Below, piece after piece: positions 1 to 5,690 of a stretch of 7,797 nt of DNA (position 1 is the stretch's first letter; the number at the start of each line of letters is the position of its first letter). Below the pieces are notes generated by a model that had not been told where the DNA came from, did no database searches, and saw nothing but the letters and a program-made list of their open reading frames with translations. The stretch covers positions 1 to 7,797 of the forward strand of contig JACCTK010000378.1 of assembly GCA_013812465.1 (NCBI GenBank). Direction: 5' to 3'. The position numbers were made by a program, and so were the translations under genes. The stretch comes from Actinomycetota bacterium (lineage in GTDB: Bacteria; Actinomycetota; Thermoleophilia; Gaiellales; Gaiellaceae).

Positions 1-582
1 GAAACCAATTTCGACGCCGGCGACAACGCGTTCGCCGTGGCAATTCAGAACGATGGTCGGATCGTCGTCGGCGGCTGGACGGGAGAAACCCCTGACGGGG
101 ACTTTGCGCTTGCTCGCTACAACCAGAACGGTGTCCTCGATCCGACGTTCGACGGCGACGGCAAGGTGACCATCGACTTCGGCGGACTGGAGCACGCGTA
201 CGCCCTGGCCATCCAGTCCGACGGCAAGATCGTCGTGGCGGGGGAAAGTAGAGACGAGAGTGGCGACTACGACTTCGCGCTCGCGCGTCTCAATGTGGAC
301 GGCAGCCTTGATACACAAGGCCTCGACCGCTACATGGATGCACCTTTCGGCGCCGGTGGGAGGGTTACGACAGACTTCAACGGTGGCGAGGACGAGGCTC
401 TGTCGGTCGCGATCGAGCCCAGCGGGAAGATCGTCCTCGCCGGTCTCGCCGAACCAAATTCGAGCACCCATGACTGGGACTTCGGGCTTGCCCGCTACAA
501 CGTCGACGGGGGCCTCGATTCGAGCTTCGGCATAGGCGGGAAGTGGTCACCAGCCTCACCGGATCAGACGACATCGCTCTGA
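1..582 (+). CDS. Delta-60 repeat (beta-propeller-like) protein, 5' end outside the window
   Basis: The frame is open from base 1, so the visible part is a C-terminal piece. It carries successive delta-60 repeats, recognised by the pattern AIQ-x-DGKIVVAG, then DFALARYN-x-DGSLD, then FG-x-GGKVTTDF. Repeats begin near residues 10, 66 and 133 of the visible frame (residue 1 = base 1). Repeat 2 carries about 10 extra residues (QGLDRYMDAP) between its SLDT and FGAGG segments. Such repeats build propeller-like, usually secreted or surface proteins; no enzymatic role is known and none is inferred here. This frame ends in TGA at 580-582 just after GGK, where the repeat would normally read on as VVTS; that continuation is found in frame 3 (next entry). 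The gene is therefore probably frameshifted, and the last 14 or so residues of this frame are not native. The family call is firm; whether the break is biological or a sequencing error cannot be decided here. Confidence 0.85.
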   Translation, partial: ETNFDAGDNAFAVAIQNDGRIVVGGWTGETPDGDFALARYNQNGVLDPTFDGDGKVTIDFGGLEHAYALAIQSDGKIVVAGESRDESGDYDFALARLNVDGSLDTQGLDRYMDAPFGAGGRVTTDFNGGEDEALSVAIEPSGKIVLAGLAEPNSSTHDWDFGLARYNVDGGLDSSFGIGGKWSPASPDQTTSL

Positions 583-743
583 GCCTCGTTCTCCAGCGGG
601 ACGGACGGATCGTGACTGCTGGAACCGCAGGCGACAGCACCAGCACCGCAGACTTTGGCCTCGCCCGCTGTCTCGTGAGAGGTTGCTGCGCCGTCGGCGG
701 GTCATCACCCGGAGGGCCGCCCGATCCGGGGCCGCTTCCGTAG
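543..743 (+). pseudogene. Frameshifted 3' end of the delta-60 repeat gene
   Basis: Frame 3 from 543 reads VVTSLTGSDD, then LQRDGRIVTAG and DFGLARC, which completes repeat 3 and supplies repeat 4 of the protein encoded in frame 1 up to about 540. Restoring one G (AAG GTG GTC in place of AAG TGG TC) joins the two frames into an open frame of 1-743 with no internal stop. The rejoined protein ends in a Cys- and Pro/Gly-rich tail (CLVRGCC, then GGPPDPGPLP) and stops at TAG 741-743. It is unlikely to be a separate gene: its start would fall inside a repeat and no ribosome binding site is evident. It is listed apart so that the C-terminal repeat is not lost from the annotation. Confidence 0.75.
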
Positions 744-752
744 CCTCGTTGT

Positions 753-1052
753 CTATTCGAGCCAGTTCTCGACGCGAAGCCCCGGCACCCGCTCGAAGTG
801 CCGCACGTTTCCTGTCACCAGCGTGAGGTCGTGCGCGAGGCAGATCGCGGCAATGCGTAGATCGGGGTCCTCGAGCCGGCCGGCTGCCTCGAGCTCGACG
901 CGGATCTCGGCATACGAGCGAGCTGCCGGCTCGTCGAACAGGAGGATCGAGACATCTCCCCCGACGTACTCTTCGATTGCCCGGTGCAGAGCCTCGCTTT
1001 GCCGCCGCCCGGCGCCGTACTCGTGTTCAATTATGGACACGTCTGTCGCCAA
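753..1052 (-). pseudogene. PIN-domain ribonuclease toxin (VapC-like), N-terminally truncated
   Basis: VapC toxins are PIN-fold, metal-dependent ribonucleases normally neutralised by a VapB antitoxin encoded just upstream. The 99-residue product shows the C-terminal two thirds of the fold: EHEYGAG (E9 matches the conserved Glu of AELxYGA), SYAEIRVELEAAGR, D64 of DLRIAA, VTGNVRHF (residues 79-86), and the closing PGLRVENWL. The first beta-strand with the catalytic Asp (the usual LDTNxLI) is missing. Family members usually have about 125-140 residues, so roughly 35-40 are absent. Reading upstream in the same frame gives no such motif, only sequence overlapping the divergent cupin gene. The start used is a TTG at 1052. 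There is no VapB-like gene on the upstream side. Without the first Asp the protein is probably inactive, so I call it a remnant; a product with a non-canonical N-terminus cannot be excluded. It is convergent with the delta-60 gene, 9 bp away. Confidence 0.72.
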
Positions 1053-1069
1053 GACGCAATACTCGTGTC

Positions 1070-1579
1070 GTGGTTCCAGAGGCGAAGCTCGAGAACGGCG
1101 TGCCGCAGAGCGGCGGCTGGTTCGTCGTCAACGCGCGCGAGTCGCGCTGGCTGCACAGCGAGCTCGGCGCCTACTGCGGCTTCGAAGGGGAAGGCGACGC
1201 GCAGTTCGACCAGCTCGGGTTCAACTTGAACGTCCTGCCTCCCGGCACGCCGATGGCTATGTACCACGAGGAGCCGGGACAGGAAGACTTCCTCGTCCTG
1301 CGCGGCGAGTGCCTCCTGATCGTCGAGGGCGAGGAACGGCCACTCCGCCAATGGGACTTCGTCCACTGCCCGCCCCAGACGAAGCACGTGATCGTCGGCG
1401 CCGGCACGGAGCCCGCGCTCGTGCTGGGCGCCGGAGCGCGAAAAGGCCAGGCGACCTACCCGTTCGACGAGTCGGCGGTGCGTCACGGCGCCGGGGCAGA
1501 GCAAGCGACGGACTCGCCGGCCGAGGCGTATGCGAGGTTCTCGAAGCCCGAGGAGGGATCCGCTCCGGAGCTGCCGTAG
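1070..1579 (+). CDS. Single-domain cupin protein
   Basis: The 169-residue product is a small double-stranded beta-helix (cupin_2-like) protein. Cupin motif 1 is visible around residues 58-79 (PGTPMAMYHEE, then QEDFLVLRGE) and motif 2 around 95-112 (WDFVHCPPQTKHVIVGAG). Probable metal ligands are H66, E72 and H106; the usual first HxH is HEE here, so E68 stands where a second His is common. The rest (GWFVVNARESRW near the N-terminus, ARKGQ and AVRHGAG towards the C-terminus) matches a family of uncharacterised cupins found in actinobacteria. Possible roles are sugar, oxalate or small-molecule binding or isomerisation; none can be assigned. The start is set at GTG 1070 because VVPEAKLENG is where homology would begin. 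An upstream extension is open in frame but would overlap the PIN gene on the other strand and looks non-coding. No clear Shine-Dalgarno sequence precedes it, so the start is only moderately certain. Confidence 0.85.
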   Translation: MVPEAKLENGVPQSGGWFVVNARESRWLHSELGAYCGFEGEGDAQFDQLGFNLNVLPPGTPMAMYHEEPGQEDFLVLRGECLLIVEGEERPLRQWDFVHCPPQTKHVIVGAGTEPALVLGAGARKGQATYPFDESAVRHGAGAEQATDSPAEAYARFSKPEEGSAPELP

Positions 1580-1666
1580 AAGGACAGGATCCCCGAACTA
1601 GCACCTCCGGAGCGCTTCGGACACCGCTACCCTTTGGCCACGCGCGCGAACGGAGACAACCGCGTC

Positions 1667-2497
1667 TCAGACAGGCCGGAAGTGTGCGAAACGTTCACCG
1701 ATCGGCAGATGGATCCAGCCTTCCGCCTTCGCGGCAGCGAGATGTTCTGGCGGGATCGGGAGCGAGCGCTCGACTGCCACGGCCCTCGCAACCAACGCAG
1801 CGACGAGCGCATCGAATAGATCATCGCTTTCCTCGAGGCGCCTGGCGTCTATCTCGCTCATCTCAAGCCACGCTGCGCCTGCCTCGCGGATTTCCCGCAC
1901 GATGCCCCCGAGCGTCTCCCGACGAAATCCCCGTGCCGCCTCAGTTGCACCCGAACGGAGCTTGTACCCACTTGATGCGATGCCCCATTGACCAAGTGCG
2001 GCGGCGGGGTAGACCTCGACAGCCTGCCCGGCTCCGGTACGGTCGACCACCTCTCCTGGCCCCGCCAATTGCGTGAGCAGACCGGCACACCTGAACGCGA
2101 TGTAGGCGATGTAGTTCGTGGACACGCTCAGGGGCCAGCGCCCGAGCATCGTGCGGACGTAGCGATCGGTCGCGCGGAACTCCAGTTGCTTTTCGCCAAC
2201 CTCCGGCCAGCCGCTGCCAGCGGAGTAGACGGTCAACGTATGGACGAAGGCGATCGGCCAGCCGAAGGGTGCGTCAATTCCAACCTTCGCAGCGGGCCAC
2301 GACTGGACGAGGTCGACGATCGCGGAATCGGTCAGGTTCTCGGCGAGTTCGGCGATGCGGCCCGCACCGGTCCCCCACTCAATGACGCAGGCTGCGGTGC
2401 CCTTCGGCTGCGACGCGAGGTCGATGCCGACCGTGGCCGAGCCCTCGGGGGACACTAGGTCCGGACGTCCGCCTGCCACTTCACTCACAGGCTCCAA
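1667..2497 (-). CDS. DUF429 family protein (predicted RNase H-like nuclease)
   Basis: The 276-residue product has the hallmarks of DUF429: GIDLASQPKGTA (residues 24-35), GIDAPFGWP (73-81), RATDRYVR (108-115), EVYPAA (161-166), an acidic DDLFDALVAAL helix (225-235) and EGWIHLP (259-265). The family is predicted to adopt an RNase H-like fold, with the acidic residues of the GIDLA, GIDAP and DDLFDA blocks as candidate metal ligands; its biological role is not settled. TTG 2497 lies immediately after the TGA of the zinc-ribbon gene (TGATTG), which suggests translational coupling. In-frame GTG codons at 2488, 2479 and 2455 are alternatives, and the first 20 or so residues lie before the conserved domain. 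It is convergent with the cupin gene, 87 bp from its end. It appears intact and full length. Confidence 0.88.
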   Translation of the reverse strand: MEPVSEVAGGRPDLVSPEGSATVGIDLASQPKGTAACVIEWGTGAGRIAELAENLTDSAIVDLVQSWPAAKVGIDAPFGWPIAFVHTLTVYSAGSGWPEVGEKQLEFRATDRYVRTMLGRWPLSVSTNYIAYIAFRCAGLLTQLAGPGEVVDRTGAGQAVEVYPAAALGQWGIASSGYKLRSGATEAARGFRRETLGGIVREIREAGAAWLEMSEIDARRLEESDDLFDALVAALVARAVAVERSLPIPPEHLAAAKAEGWIHLPIGERFAHFRPV

Positions 2498-2653
2498 TCA
2501 GTAGGTAAGCTCAGCGGCGCCGCCCTGGCAGCGCGGGCACTTGCGTTGCCAGTTGTCGGAACCGTTTGATCCGTACTCCTTGCCGCAGTCCTCGCAGCTG
2601 AGCACGTAGATCTTCTGATTGAAATCTGTCCCTGGACGTAGCCCCGAGGACAC
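2498..2653 (-). CDS. Small zinc-ribbon protein paired with DUF429
   Basis: This short gene encodes 51 residues. The visible core is YVLSCEDCGKEYGSNGSDNW (16-35), then QRKCPRCQGG (36-45). C20/C23 and C39/C42 form two CxxC knuckles that would bind one zinc ion, a zinc-ribbon arrangement. The conserved look of the ribbon (YGSNGSDNWQRKCPRCQGG) argues that it is a real protein, although its function is unknown to me; nucleic-acid or partner binding is the usual guess for such ribbons. The start is GTG 2653, preceded by AGGA with 9 bp spacing (CAACAGGAATCGACAGC-GTG). No in-frame ATG or upstream Met is better placed. The stop TGA (2498-2500) touches the TTG start of the DUF429 gene, so the two are probably one transcription unit. 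A 133-bp gap separates it from the polysaccharide operon upstream, where any promoter would lie; I see no clear -35/-10 pair there. Confidence 0.75.
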   Translation of the reverse strand: MSSGLRPGTDFNQKIYVLSCEDCGKEYGSNGSDNWQRKCPRCQGGAAELTY

Positions 2654-2786
2654 GCTGTCGATTCCTGTTGAGATAGTCGACCTTCGTCGTCCCTTTGGAC
2701 CGAGCCGTCGAAACGGAACCTACTTCATGGGCTGCGCACAGCCGCTGAGCGGGCACGGGTCCTACGGGAGCGTTTCCGAAGCGGCC

Positions 2787-3728
2787 TCAGCGCAGCTCCT
2801 TGTTTGCCTCCATGTCGAACCACATGGCGAACAACGTCATCTGCAGACCCGCGATGAAGAGCACGGCGACGAGAACGATCGTCGGCGTCGTGATCTCGTT
2901 GCCGCCGAGGCGGAGTACGACCTCGACCAGCCCGAGCAGGAAGCCCACGAGCGTCATCAGCACGCCGAACGCGTAGAAGAAGACGAGCGGGTGGAAGTCC
3001 CGGATCACGTACTTGTGGCCCATCCGCCACCAGAAGCCCTTGAACAGGAGCCACGAGATCCGCGGCACCACCGAGCGCAGCTTGATGCCCGACTCCTCCC
3101 CCACGTCGTAGATCGGCCGCGAGGGAACGTCCCGTACTCGCGCGTTCTGGACGTTCAGGTGGACGAGCATGTCGTTCGGAAACCCGTAGCGCGGATAGAG
3201 CTCATCGAGGTCGAGCGCCCTCAACGCATCACGTGAGATCGCTGTGTACCCCGCCTGCGAGTCCGCCACGTGCCAGTACCCGGACGCGATCTTCGTCAAG
3301 AGCGAGAGCACGGCGTTTCCGAGGTAACGAGTCCGCGGAATCACCTTCCACGCCTCGCCCGAGACCAGGCGGTTGGCCTTCGCGTACTCTACCTCCCCGC
3401 GCGCGACCGGCCCCACGAGTCCCGCTAGCTCCACGGGATCCATCTGATTGTCGGCCGCCATCACACACGTGACGTCGATCCCCTCTGCGAGCGCCCGCCG
3501 GTAGCCGGTCACGATCGCGGCGCCCACGCCCGAGTTCCGCTCATGCGGGATCACCTCGACGCGCGGATCTCCGATCGCGGCAGCCGCCGCCGCTGTCCCG
3601 TCGCGCGAGCCGTCGTCCACGACGTAGACGCGGTCAACGACCTCGGGAATCCCGCGCAGCGTCTCCACGACGAGGCGCTCCTCGTCGTACGCGGGCACGA
3701 CCACCGCCACCCGCTTCCCTTCTAGCAT
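2787..3728 (-). CDS. Membrane-anchored family 2 glycosyltransferase (DPM/GtrB-like)
   Basis: The 313-residue product has a GT-A type GT2 domain. VAVVVPAYDEE (residues 7-17) and VYVVDDGSRDGT (34-45) form the nucleotide-sugar site. MAADNQMDP (90-98) is where the family usually has a D-x-D or DGQ motif for metal; here it reads ADNQ. ADSQAGYTAI (155-164) matches the acceptor-side motif of polyprenyl-phosphate glycosyltransferases. Two C-terminal membrane segments follow (about 246-274 and 282-303). By family resemblance it would move a sugar from a nucleotide donor to a polyprenyl phosphate or lipid-linked glycan at the inner face of the membrane; the sugar is not predictable. ATG 3728 overlaps the Wzz-like stop by one base (TGATG), so translation is probably coupled. 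A much longer open frame runs upstream to 4724, but it crosses the Wzz gene and is low-complexity Arg-rich shadow. It is the last gene of the operon. Confidence 0.9.
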   Translation of the reverse strand: MLEGKRVAVVVPAYDEERLVVETLRGIPEVVDRVYVVDDGSRDGTAAAAAAIGDPRVEVIPHERNSGVGAAIVTGYRRALAEGIDVTCVMAADNQMDPVELAGLVGPVARGEVEYAKANRLVSGEAWKVIPRTRYLGNAVLSLLTKIASGYWHVADSQAGYTAISRDALRALDLDELYPRYGFPNDMLVHLNVQNARVRDVPSRPIYDVGEESGIKLRSVVPRISWLLFKGFWWRMGHKYVIRDFHPLVFFYAFGVLMTLVGFLLGLVEVVLRLGGNEITTPTIVLVAVLFIAGLQMTLFAMWFDMEANKELR

Positions 3729-4636
3729 CAGCCTGACGATGCGTCGCGCCGGCGGCGTGCCAGAAACGGCTCCGCGGCGACAGCCATGATGGCGCCGACG
3801 AGCAGGCCGAGCAGCGCCCCCAGGAGGAGCGAGGTTCGGCTCGAGCGCGCGGTCGTCTTCACGGCTGCCGCGGGCTCGACGACGCGGCTCGACTCGACGC
3901 TCTTGGCGAGATTCAGAAGTTGGTTCGCCTCGACGAGGCTCCCTTGCAGCGCCGCGCGCCGGGCATCGGCGGTCGTGATCGTCGAGTTCAGGTTCAGGTT
4001 CACGAGCAGTCTCTGCTCGAGGGGGATCGACTCGTCTCCGAGAAGCTCGGTTTGCTGCCGCTGGGCCGCCTCGATCCTCCCCTCGATCGCCTGCAGCTGG
4101 GACTCGGCGACGGCGACCTGGGCCTCGAGAAGCTCGATCTTCTGCGCGACAAAGACCGAGACGCGCTGCACGACCCGCGCCGCGAGCGCGTCCGCCGCGT
4201 CTTCGATCTTGCGCGGCTCGGCGTCGCCTTTGACCGCGATCTCGATCAACGGGATGATGCCGCCGCGCGCCGGGCCGGTCGCGGTCAGCTCCTTGGTCGA
4301 GATCGAGGAGCGGAGCTTGGAGACGGGAATCCCAGTCTTGTTCGAGACGGCTCTCAGAGCGGCCTCGGAGCGGACGATCTCGCCGACGGTACGGGGGTTC
4401 GTGGCGAGGCTCTGAATCTGTCCACCGCCGAGCGGGGCGAATGGCTGGCCGAGATAGACGATCGTCTCCGCGCGCCAAACCGAGCCTCCTGAAAGGGCGA
4501 GCGCGAGACCGATAACCGCGCCGACGAGGAGACCCGCGACAGGCAGCCACCAGCGCGCTTCGAGGCGCTTCCAGGCCGAGGCGAGATCGACCTCCTGCTC
4601 GTCCTCGGGGCCCGAAACGCCGCGGCGGTCGCTCAT
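3728..4636 (-). CDS. Wzz/Wzc-N-like polysaccharide chain-length or export protein
   Basis: The 302-residue product has the classic polysaccharide co-polymerase topology: a short cytoplasmic N-terminus, a membrane segment at about 31-49 (WLPVAGLLVGAVIGLALAL), a long periplasmic or extracytoplasmic part with predicted coiled coil (about 162-245, heptad-rich, as in KIELLEAQVAVAESQLQAIE), and a second membrane segment at about 269-288 (SLLLGALLGLLVGAIMAVAA). Such proteins set polymer length or assist export of capsular or exopolysaccharide. No C-terminal tyrosine-kinase (Walker) domain is present, so it resembles a Wzz or CapA-type partner rather than a full Wzc. No separate kinase lies beside it in this window. 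The ATG start overlaps the epimerase stop by four bases (ATGA), with AGGGT about 9 bp upstream as a possible ribosome binding site. Its own TGA overlaps the glycosyltransferase start. Confidence 0.85.
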   Translation of the reverse strand: MSDRRGVSGPEDEQEVDLASAWKRLEARWWLPVAGLLVGAVIGLALALSGGSVWRAETIVYLGQPFAPLGGGQIQSLATNPRTVGEIVRSEAALRAVSNKTGIPVSKLRSSISTKELTATGPARGGIIPLIEIAVKGDAEPRKIEDAADALAARVVQRVSVFVAQKIELLEAQVAVAESQLQAIEGRIEAAQRQQTELLGDESIPLEQRLLVNLNLNSTITTADARRAALQGSLVEANQLLNLAKSVESSRVVEPAAAVKTTARSSRTSLLLGALLGLLVGAIMAVAAEPFLARRRRDASSG

Positions 4637-5550
4637 CGGCTCGCGACCCTATCAGCGGCCCAGCGCCACTGAGCTTCGAGGCCCTCTGTGAACGGTGTCT
4701 GCGGCTTCCAGCCTGTCTTCGCACGGATTCGGGTCGTGTCGGCGAGCGTTCGGCTCTGGTCTCCCTGCCGACGAGGCGCGTGCACCAGCTCGAGCTTCCT
4801 CCCGGCGACCTCGGCTAGCGTCCCGATTACCTGGAGCATGGAGACCTCCTCGCCTCCGCCGACGTTGAAGACGTCTCCTGCTGAGCCACGCTCCATCGAG
4901 AGGATCGTCGCCTCGACCGCGTCTTGGACGTATGTGAAGCTCCGTGACTGCCTCCCGTCACCGTGGAGCTCGAACGGCTTCCCGTCGACGAGACACGCGA
5001 CGATCTTCGTGAGCGCCATATCCGGGCGCTGCCGGGGGCCGAAGATCGTGAAGTACCGTACGACGACGTAGTCGAGCCCGAACTCGCGACGGTAGGCATA
5101 CGCCAGGTGCTCGCAGGCGAGCTTCGTGATCCCGTAGGGCGAGATTGGACGCGGAGCCGTGTCCTCCGGTGTCGGGTACGTCTCCGCGTCGCCATAGATC
5201 GACGACGAGGATGCGAAGACGGCGCGTACGCCCGCAGCTGCCGCCGCGGCGAACAGGCGCTCGCTCGCGAGCACATTCTGGCGGACATAGATCGGAAACA
5301 CTCCACCGAAGCTGCTGACCCCCGGCTGGCCCGCGAGATGGAACACCCCGTCGACCTCCGAGAGATCGAGCGTGTCTGCAGCGAGATCGACCCGCTCCAC
5401 CGGCAGCCCGCGCGCGTTCTCCTCCTTCAGCGCGGGGTCGTAGTAGTCGGTGAACGCATCCCAGCCGACCGCGTCGTGGCCGCGCTCGATGAGCGTGCGA
5501 AGGAGCTGCGAGCCGATGAACCCGGCCGCGCCGGTGACGACATAGCGCAT
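4633..5550 (-). CDS. NAD-dependent epimerase/dehydratase (UDP-sugar 4-epimerase-like)
   Basis: The 305-residue product is an extended short-chain dehydrogenase. TGAAGFIGS (6-14) is the NAD-binding glycine motif, FHLAGQPGVSS (70-80) follows, SSSIYG (115-120) supplies the catalytic Ser, and SPYGITK (137-143) gives the catalytic Tyr139 and Lys143. VVRYFTIFGPRQRPD (163-177) and FNVGGGEEVSM (228-238) are typical of sugar-nucleotide epimerases. DAFTDYYDPALKEENARGL near the N-terminus resembles the UDP-glucuronate 4-epimerase subgroup, so UDP-glucuronate or UDP-glucose epimerisation is the best guess; dehydratases of the same superfamily are the alternative. The length is normal and nothing is missing. 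The start is ATG 5550. No clear Shine-Dalgarno sequence is seen, and the end of the long inverted repeat lies only 13 bases upstream of the start. The four-base overlap with the Wzz-like gene places it in the polysaccharide operon as supplier of an activated sugar. Confidence 0.9.
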   Translation of the reverse strand: MRYVVTGAAGFIGSQLLRTLIERGHDAVGWDAFTDYYDPALKEENARGLPVERVDLAADTLDLSEVDGVFHLAGQPGVSSFGGVFPIYVRQNVLASERLFAAAAAAGVRAVFASSSSIYGDAETYPTPEDTAPRPISPYGITKLACEHLAYAYRREFGLDYVVVRYFTIFGPRQRPDMALTKIVACLVDGKPFELHGDGRQSRSFTYVQDAVEATILSMERGSAGDVFNVGGGEEVSMLQVIGTLAEVAGRKLELVHAPRRQGDQSRTLADTTRIRAKTGWKPQTPFTEGLEAQWRWAADRVASR

Positions 5551-5563
5551 GCGGAGGCGAATG

Positions 5564-5690
5564 CTAGAGGCTTGATGTGAAATTCACGGCAGGCCGGAGG
5601 ACGGCCACGACGCGGCGCCGGATCGCCACCCTCGCCCGGCTTGGTCGTGACCGTCCCCGGCGGCGCGTCAATTCCACACCAAGCCTCTAG
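5564..5690 (-). repeat. Long imperfect inverted repeat / RNA hairpin inside the operon
   Basis: The outer arms are 5564-5584 and 5670-5690 (21 bp each, starting CTAGAGGCTTG) with two mismatches. The inner arms are 5599-5611 and 5644-5656 (13 bp each) with one mismatch. The 32-base centre can add a small GCCGG/CCGGC stem. Read as RNA in the operon direction (minus strand), all three mismatches are G-U pairs, so each of the two stems is continuous. The element fills almost the whole gap between methyltransferase and epimerase: its outer arm contains the methyltransferase TAG stop (5687-5689) and it ends 13 bases before the epimerase ATG. It could be an attenuator, a stability or processing hairpin, or a relic of a small mobile element. 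No U-run follows, so it is not a classical intrinsic terminator. Confidence 0.8.

Noticed and set aside
1031..1075. A minus-strand DTSIAS stretch resembling the missing VapC N-terminus (LDTSIAS)
   Set aside because: It is in a different frame, lacks the preceding hydrophobic strand, and leaves far too little room (about 12 codons) before the EYGAG motif. It is most likely chance on the antisense side of the cupin start.
1593..1620. Possible terminator (CCGAA ... TTCGG) between the convergent cupin and DUF429 genes
   Set aside because: The stem is only 5 bp with a poor interior and no T-run on either strand.
823..2076. A 417-codon plus-strand open frame across PIN, cupin and DUF429
   Set aside because: It is Arg/Ala/Ser-rich with no recognisable domain, and it runs in the wrong frame over three supported genes, as is common in GC-rich DNA.
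2511..2756. An 81-codon minus-strand open frame over the zinc-ribbon gene
   Set aside because: It shows no motif, whereas the overlapping frame 2498-2653 has paired CxxC knuckles and abuts the DUF429 start.
2654..2786. Possible terminator or promoter after the polysaccharide operon
   Set aside because: Only a 4-bp stem (GCTG/CAGC near 2731-2742) and no convincing -35/-10 pair could be found, so no site is annotated.
3542..3725. Plus-strand open frames opposite the GT2 and Wzz-like genes
   Set aside because: They have shadow-like composition and no domain; the minus-strand genes fully account for the region.
2787..4724. A 645-codon minus-strand open frame extending the GT2 gene upstream
   Set aside because: The added part is Arg/Pro-rich and overlaps the Wzz-like gene in another frame. 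The GT2 family begins at MLEGKRVAVVVPAYDEE (ATG 3728), which has a coupled TGATG junction.
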